A DNA stretch of 63,743 nt from Maledivibacter halophilus (GTDB lineage Bacteria > Bacillota > Clostridia > Peptostreptococcales > Caminicellaceae), in contig NZ_FUZT01000019.1 in NCBI RefSeq assembly GCF_900167445.1, forward strand, positions 1-63,743. Direction: 5' to 3'. Numbering within the stretch: position 1 is the first letter of the stretch; every line of letters starts with the position of its first letter. This document shows, piece by piece, positions 59,947-63,743 of the stretch. The notes below the pieces were generated by a model. That model ran no database searches. It saw only the letters and a list, made by a program, of their open reading frames with translations, and was not told the origin of the DNA. Position numbers and translations under genes: made by a program.

Positions 59947-60043
59947 GGTTGCGATGATAGCTTTACGCTATTCATGTAGGTAGTCTGTGTACCTGCATGA
60001 GCTTATGGGTGGGCCAACACTCATAAGACATGGCGACCTTTTT
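59947..60043 (+). ncRNA. Candidate small structured RNA, about 97 nt
   Basis: There is no coding frame. The predicted fold is a closed four-helix junction: P1 GGTTGC (59947-59952) with GCGACC (60033-60038); P2 ATAGC/GCTAT; P3 CATGTAGGTA/TACCTGCATG; P4 CTTATGGGTG/CACTCATAAG with loop GGCCAA. The 3' strand of P1 is followed by TTTTT. A promoter at the exact distance upstream and the terminal P1-U-run support a free-standing RNA gene. I do not recognise the class. Confidence 0.65.
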
Positions 60044-60105
60044 AATTTTCCTCTACATAGATTATATACTATTTTTGGTGAAAAATGCAATAATATTTAA
60101 AATTT

Positions 60106-60288
60106 TCATTTATAAAATAAATCTGTAATACCAGATATAGAAATTGCACTGTAAATTAAAAGCAGTCCCATAGCTATATTGAATTGTCTTTTATGTTTTG
60201 ATAGAAATTTATTGAATAAAGAACCAAATAATGCCCAGCATGAAGTTGATAGGAAGGTTACGAAGGCTAAAAAAATTGAAAAAACCAA
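60106..60288 (-). pseudogene. C-terminal relic of a LysE-family exporter
   Basis: The 60 codons read FLAFVTFLSTSCWALFGSLFNKFL...FNIAMGLLLIYSAISI, the final two helices of LysE/RhtB translocators. The first two thirds are gone, and no ribosome site is present. Confidence 0.7.
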
Positions 60289-60301
60289 AGCAACACAAAT
60301 A

Positions 60302-60358
60302 TCACAGTTTGATTTGGTACTAGAAAAGAACGGGAATAACTGGAGGATTGTTGAATAG
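60302..60358 (+). pseudogene. C-terminal relic of a small secreted-type domain
   Basis: A short frame reads SQFDLVLEKNGNNWRIVE and a stop, typical of the last strand of NTF2-like/DUF4829-type lipoproteins. It lies back-to-back with the LysE relic. Confidence 0.4.
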
Positions 60359-60370
60359 ATAGTTAGAATT

Positions 60371-60410
60371 AAGGCTTACAGATATATTGAAATATGATGT
60401 AAGCCCTTTC
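60371..60410. terminator. Hairpin GGCTTACA/TGTAAGCC
   Basis: Perfect 8-bp stem with AT-rich loop flanked by AA and CCTTTC. Weak T-run. Confidence 0.45.
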
Positions 60411-60543
60411 AAATATTATTGCTATAACTTCTATTTTTTAAAATCGGATTAAATTTTATCTAAACTTGGTGATTTTAAATTCTTAATGATTTCCAGCTCT
60501 GCTAAATCGGTATGGTATAATATCAATTAAAAGGGGAGTTTTT

Positions 60544-61446
60544 ATGAATAGACTATTTGAAATCATCATTCTATTAATTGAAAACGGGAAGATGACTGCT
60601 GATGAATTGGCAGTCATCTTTGAGGTCTCCAAAAGAACTATCCTTAGAGATTTAGATAAATTATTAATTGCTGGAGTTCCAGTACAGTCAATACAAGGAC
60701 ACGGTGGTGGAATCACAATTGATAAGTCCTATCGGTTTCCAATTGATTATATTACCAAAGATGAAAAATTATTATTACTTGCTGGGATAAATGCACTCGA
60801 TAGTGTACACAAATCAAATGAACTATTCAGCCTTCTTCATCGTATCTCTAATAATGACAATGAAGTTCCTGTTATTGATATTGATTTATCCTCTTGGTAT
60901 GGAACAAGTCTAATCCCAAAAATTGAATTGATTAAACAGTCTATTACAGAAAATAAAAAACTTTCTTTTATGTATTATAAGAATGAATCATCAAATCCGA
61001 ATTGTGTTTCACCGTACCAAATTACCTTCAAATGGAGTAGTTGGTATTTAAAAGCAGTTAAAGATAATGAAACCACTCTGAAAATGTTTAAACTAAACCG
61101 AATGGATAATCTTCATGTCAGTAGCGAACCTCGTTGTTCTTTTGAAGATGTCATTAGCTTCAATTCGCAGGCAAATTATTCATATCTTGACCAAAAAAAT
61201 TACCATCTTGATGCAATTTTTAATATTTCACAGAAATCAAAACTTGTTGATGAGTATGGAAATGATTCATTTACCGAAATAGATGTCAAATTAAGATTTA
61301 AACGTTGGTTTGCCAATAAGGATTATCTATTGTCTTGGCTCTTAAGTTTCGGTATGGAAGTTAAAGTTATTAGCCCTATTGAAATAAAAGAAGAACTCAT
61401 GAATATTATTCATTCAATGCAATTAATTTATAAACATGACACATAG
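60544..61446 (+). CDS. YafY-type WYL-domain transcription regulator
   Basis: The 300-residue protein has an N-terminal HTH_11 (KMTADELAVIFEVSKRTILRDLDKLLIAGVPVQSI) and a central WYL domain (about 140-210; FMYYKNES...VSPYQITFKWSSWYLKAVKD) with a WCX-like C-terminus. WYL domains sense nucleic-acid or nucleotide ligands. GGGGAG precedes the ATG. The next two genes (MmcQ/YjbR and VOC) are co-directional, so it may govern them. Confidence 0.93.
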   Translation: MNRLFEIIILLIENGKMTADELAVIFEVSKRTILRDLDKLLIAGVPVQSIQGHGGGITIDKSYRFPIDYITKDEKLLLLAGINALDSVHKSNELFSLLHRISNNDNEVPVIDIDLSSWYGTSLIPKIELIKQSITENKKLSFMYYKNESSNPNCVSPYQITFKWSSWYLKAVKDNETTLKMFKLNRMDNLHVSSEPRCSFEDVISFNSQANYSYLDQKNYHLDAIFNISQKSKLVDEYGNDSFTEIDVKLRFKRWFANKDYLLSWLLSFGMEVKVISPIEIKEELMNIIHSMQLIYKHDT

Positions 61447-61506
61447 TTGTCATGTTTATTTTGATATAATGAATTCAAAGATAAATAAGGGAGGAGGATT
61501 CTATTT

Positions 61507-61872
61507 ATGGATGAACTACTACAAGAATATATCCAATATGCAGAATCATTAAAAGGAGCAGATGTTTATTATAGGGATAGTTGGGAATGTTATTATTTCT
61601 CCCTACTCGGTAAATGTTTTGGAATGCTTAGTTCTGTAAGAATTACTCTAAAAGGAAATCCACAAGACAATATCATTTTGCGTGAAAAATATAATGATGT
61701 AACTTCTGGTTATTACTCAAACAAAGTTCATTGGAACTCAATCAAAATGGACACTGATGAATTAACAAAAGATGATATTAAAGAAATGATTTATACATCA
61801 TATAAACTTGTTTATCAAAAACTCTCCAAAAAGGATAAGGTTGTCATTAATGAGATGAATGGAATTGATTGA
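61507..61872 (+). CDS. MmcQ/YjbR-family protein
   Basis: The 121-residue protein matches MmcQ/YjbR: GKCFGMLSSVRITLKGNPQDNIILREKYNDVTSGYYSNKVHWNSIKMD and ELTKDDIKEMIYTSYKLVYQKLSKK. The family has a CyaY-like fold and is said to bind DNA; its true role is unclear. GGAGGAG site. The next gene starts 20 bp on. Confidence 0.93.
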   Translation: MDELLQEYIQYAESLKGADVYYRDSWECYYFSLLGKCFGMLSSVRITLKGNPQDNIILREKYNDVTSGYYSNKVHWNSIKMDTDELTKDDIKEMIYTSYKLVYQKLSKKDKVVINEMNGID

Positions 61873-61892
61873 AAAAAGGAGCTGATCTTAAA

Positions 61893-62327
61893 ATGATGAA
61901 TCGAATTAATTTAATCTGTTTAGGTGTGAAAGATATTAATCGTTCACTAGAATTTTATAAAAGTTTAGGATTTCAAACAACTGCAAATAGAGGTGCACCC
62001 ATTGTTTTCTTTAATAATCAAGGAACGAAATTGGAGCTTTACCCTATTAAATATCTTGCGCAAGATATCAATAAAAATAATCCCCCAGTCATTAATCAAA
62101 CAGAGTTTTCAGGAATCACACTTGCATGTAATATGAAATCTAAAGAAGAAGTAGACTTATTAATGAGTCATGTTCAAGAGGTTGGTGGATTCATCATCAA
62201 AGACCCTCAATCTACTGAGTGGGGCGGATATGGCGGTTACTTTCAAGACCCCGATGGATATTATTGGGAAGTAGCATATGGAGCAAGCTGGGAATTTGAT
62301 GAGAATGATATGTTGGTTATAGATTAG
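61893..62327 (+). CDS. VOC (glyoxalase-fold) family protein
   Basis: The start is ATG 61893 after AAAGGAG; an in-frame TTG at 61869 overlaps the previous gene and lacks spacing. The 144-residue protein has two beta-alpha-beta-beta-beta units: INLICLGVKDINRSLEFYKSLGFQ and GGYFQDPDGYYWEVAY, with metal-ligand candidates in each. These proteins bind antibiotics such as bleomycin or fosfomycin, or isomerise small molecules; the substrate is unknown. It may form an operon with the two genes upstream. Confidence 0.9.
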   Translation: MMNRINLICLGVKDINRSLEFYKSLGFQTTANRGAPIVFFNNQGTKLELYPIKYLAQDINKNNPPVINQTEFSGITLACNMKSKEEVDLLMSHVQEVGGFIIKDPQSTEWGGYGGYFQDPDGYYWEVAYGASWEFDENDMLVID

Positions 62328-62350
62328 ACAATTATTTGTCTCTTGAATAA

Positions 62351-62527
62351 GGTAAACGTGTGGAGATTGATGGATATAGTGAATTCCTCTTTCTTAATAG
62401 AAAGGACTATCCTAAAACATCAAGTGATTACTACTTTATATTGAAAAATCTTGTTAAGAAGTACAACAAGTATAATGAGGATAAATTACCGCATATCACT
62501 CCACATATTTTGCGAGCGTTTAAATAA
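62351..62527 (+). pseudogene. Relic of a Tn916-type tyrosine recombinase (integrase)
   Basis: The frame reads KRVEIDGYSEFLFLNRKDYPK...NLVKKYNKYNEDKLPHITPHILRAFK and stop, matching the region of Tn916 Int before the conserved HxLRHT box (here PHILRAF). Both ends are lost. Confidence 0.7.
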
Positions 62528-62573
62528 ACTCAAAAAGATGATTTAAAATCTATATTAAGTTTATTATAATAAA

Positions 62574-62645
62574 AATAAAAAAGCCACAATTGTAGTAGTA
62601 GATAAAGAAAATGAAAAAGCAGAAAATTTTTCATTAGACGATTAA
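62574..62645 (+). pseudogene. Second decayed C-terminal copy of the 43907-type gene
   Basis: The frame reads NKKATIVVVDKENEKAENFSLDD and stop, matching the end of the 43907-44218 protein (NKRAVIVVDKENEKVERFILDD). Upstream is unrelated relic sequence. The same terminator as at 54765 follows. Confidence 0.7.
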
Positions 62646-62694
62646 TCTCAAAAAATGTATAAAGCTCGATCCTTTGTAATGAAATAAGGAAGAA

Positions 62695-62736
62695 AAGAAA
62701 TCCTCTGTATCCAATTTGGTAAGGAGGATTTTTTGT
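62695..62736 (+). terminator. Terminator shared with 54765-54810
   Basis: AGAAATCCTC/GAGGATTTTTT with loop TGTATCCAATTTGGTAAG. Nearly identical to the 54-kb copy. Confidence 0.78.
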
Positions 62737-62782
62737 TATGGTGAATCTATGTTCTTGTTGATTTTTAAAATATCTTTCATAA

Positions 62783-62818
62783 AAAATACATAGTGTACAT
62801 AAAATACATAGTGTACAT
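62783..62818 (+). repeat. Two tandem 18-bp repeats in the antitoxin promoter
   Basis: AAAATACATAGTGTACAT occurs twice head to tail. The second copy overlaps the -35 (TGTACA 62812-62817) of a promoter with TATAAT at 62834-62839. Likely binding sites for the antitoxin. Confidence 0.7.
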
Positions 62819-62864
62819 AAAATTATGTTGTGATATAATGGAGGTGAAAAAGGAGGTGCTTTCA

Positions 62865-63290
62865 TTGATAGCTATTAATGCAACGGATATGAGAAAAAAT
62901 TTTGGTGGATATATAGATGAAATTGTTAGAACTAAGCCTATCTTTGTAAAACGTTCCAGAGATTATTTTATGGGAATTAGTATAGAAATGGCTATAGAAT
63001 TAGTCAAAGATGTAACCTTTATTGTAAATAAATATATAGAAGAAGATAACTCAGTTACTCTGGCTTTGGAAGATTTTGATTTAATAGTTAATGAAGAAGA
63101 TGAAGAAAAAGCTATAGACTCTTTGGTGAAGGATTTAAGAGAATATTCTATTGAATATTATCAGGATATAGAATTTTGGTCAAGTGACTTAAATAGAAAA
63201 AAGCAAATGAAAAGCATATTAAAAGTTCTCCTAATTGAAGATGATAATAAGCTTAAAGAAAGTTTTATATGCCAAGTTGGAAAGAGCTAA
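62865..63290 (+). CDS. Phd/YefM-like antitoxin
   Basis: The start is TTG 62865 (MIAINATDMRKNFGGYIDEIVRTKPIFVKRSRDYF) after AAAGGAGG; longer frames overlap the promoter. The N-terminus is the Phd/YefM dimer and DNA-binding fold, and a long acidic tail (about 50-140) probably wraps the toxin. It overlaps the HicA-like gene by 22 bp, and iterated 18-bp repeats overlap its promoter, as expected for an autoregulated antitoxin. Confidence 0.75.
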   Translation: MIAINATDMRKNFGGYIDEIVRTKPIFVKRSRDYFMGISIEMAIELVKDVTFIVNKYIEEDNSVTLALEDFDLIVNEEDEEKAIDSLVKDLREYSIEYYQDIEFWSSDLNRKKQMKSILKVLLIEDDNKLKESFICQVGKS

Positions 63291-63487
63291 AAAGATTTTG
63301 TGATAGAGATGGTTGGGAATTGTATAAGGATACTGACCATTATTTTTATAGAAAAGTTCAAGTCGATGGAACAATAAGGAGAACAAAGGTATCAAAGGGA
63401 TCCGGTGAAATTAAGTATCACCTTTGGAGGCAAATATTAAAAAAACAATTAGGAGTTACCCAGGAGTATTTTAACAAGATAGTATAG
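63269..63487 (+). CDS. HicA-like toxin
   Basis: The 72-residue basic protein has SWKELKRFCDRDGWELYKDTDHYFYRK, then RTKVSKGSGEIKYHLWRQILKKQLG, resembling HicA mRNA interferases (helix, His in the DHYFY stretch, two strands, C-terminal helix). HicA normally pairs with HicB; here the partner is Phd-like. It lacks a strong ribosome site and is likely coupled to the antitoxin. Confidence 0.65.
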   Translation: MPSWKELKRFCDRDGWELYKDTDHYFYRKVQVDGTIRRTKVSKGSGEIKYHLWRQILKKQLGVTQEYFNKIV

Positions 63488-63509
63488 AAGAAAAAAGATT
63501 CTTAAATTC

Positions 63510-63605
63510 ATGGAAAATGCAAATAGAATAGCCATGGAGGAAGAGTATAAGGGAATAAGTTCAGTTCACTGTATGACAGCTTTCTTAAAAAGAGATGAGC
63601 AATAG
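63510..63605 (+). pseudogene. Short unassigned coding fragment
   Basis: A 31-codon frame (MENANRIAMEEEYKGISSVHC...) has no ribosome site and no recognised family. It lies between the toxin gene and an insertion-sequence end and is probably a gene tail. Confidence 0.3.
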
Positions 63606-63660
63606 CCTCAAAGTTTTTTCATATATTTTAAGCCTCATAGTGCAATATATGATATGCTCC

Positions 63661-63704
63661 CCTTATAGTAGACAGTTAAAATAATAAAACTGTTCGCTAT
63701 AAGG
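63661..63704 (+). repeat. Inverted repeat before the IS3-type gene
   Basis: CCTTATAG-TAG-ACAGTT and AACTGT-TCG-CTATAAGG form a 14-bp interrupted stem right before the GGAGGAG site of the transposase. Likely part of the element's left end. Confidence 0.6.
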
Positions 63705-63717
63705 AGGAGTATTTTTT

Positions 63718-63743
63718 ATGGGAAGAAAAAGTAAGTTCACAAC
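63718..63743 (+). CDS. Start of an IS3-family transposase OrfA (runs off the window)
   Basis: MGRKSKFTT is the typical opening of IS3/IS150-type OrfA helix-turn-helix proteins; the ATG has AAGGAGGAG upstream. Only nine codons are visible, so the rest and its integrity are unknown. Confidence 0.6.

Noticed and set aside
59947..60038. tRNA-like cloverleaf
   Set aside because: The arms have wrong lengths, there is no T-loop or CCA-type end, and the P4 loop is not an anticodon loop; kept only as a generic structured RNA.
62783..62818. Tandem 18-bp repeats as a CRISPR or iteron origin
   Set aside because: Only two copies without spacers, and they sit on an antitoxin promoter, which explains them better.
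1..63743. CRISPR array, rRNA, tRNA or classical riboswitch
   Set aside because: No regularly spaced direct repeats, rRNA stretches, tRNA cloverleaves or recognisable riboswitch cores were seen on either strand.

Overview
The window is a low-GC chromosomal segment of an anaerobic, probably spore-forming Firmicute (Clostridia or Tissierellia). The reasons are strong AT bias, GGAGG ribosome sites with frequent TTG and GTG starts, a Spo0E-like protein, BlaI/M56 and LCP proteins, mannose-family PTS, TRAP transport, sigma-54 regulation and many small two-gene regulatory units. No species marker, rRNA or tRNA gene was seen. Housekeeping genes are almost absent, so this reads as an accessory, frequently rearranged region.

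Layout. 0-3.9 kb: an IS200/IS605-like end remnant, a B3/B4-domain gene, an MFS pseudogene, and a flavodoxin-fold oxidoreductase divergent from a TetR regulator with two operator boxes. 3.9-10.9 kb: an ABC-F gene behind a leader-peptide attenuator; directly after its stop codon sits a complete 3486-bp transposon (6214-9699) with inverted repeats and a 7-bp target duplication; then a tandem GNAT gene. 11-18.4 kb: an ECF sigma/anti-sigma pair, then a solute-sensing histidine kinase, an NtrC-type regulator and a BrnQ transporter with a near-perfect sigma-54 promoter. 18.4-32.7 kb: a run of small regulated genes (CD3324 family, DUF1062, a secreted orphan, RsgA paralogue, alpha/beta hydrolase, BlaI plus an M56-LCP fusion, vanadium haloperoxidase-like protein, methyltransferase, DUF3298 protein). 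31.8-40.1 kb: an AraC regulator facing an operon of OYE-type reductase, SDR, FAD oxidoreductase and TRAP transporter. 40.1-44.9 kb: a two-component system with a secreted partner, then small genes. 45-51.8 kb: a SIS isomerase/deglycase, mannose-type PTS EIIABCD, PRD regulator and TSUP permease. 52-59.4 kb: an ABC exporter, secreted proteins, an XRE-cupin regulator, an S41 peptidase, and a sigma factor with a Cys-rich partner. 59.5-63.7 kb: a Spo0E-like gene divergent from a small structured RNA gene, WYL/MmcQ/VOC genes, recombinase and other relics, a Phd/HicA-like toxin-antitoxin pair, and the start of an IS3-type element.

Two cross-cutting patterns stand out. First, at least six genes (ABC-F, CD3324, DUF1062, RsgA, alpha/beta hydrolase, methyltransferase) are preceded by a short ribosome-site-bearing leader ORF. 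In four of them (CD3324, DUF1062, RsgA, methyltransferase) the ORF ends inside or next to a hairpin, and for ABC-F it lies upstream of a terminator. This is the arrangement known from erm, cat and ABC-F antibiotic-response genes, so the region may be a set of genes responding to ribosome stress. Second, a roughly 128-bp repeat with 20-bp terminal inverted repeats occurs in four full or variant copies and one half copy, a MITE-like family. Other relics show repeated insertion and decay.
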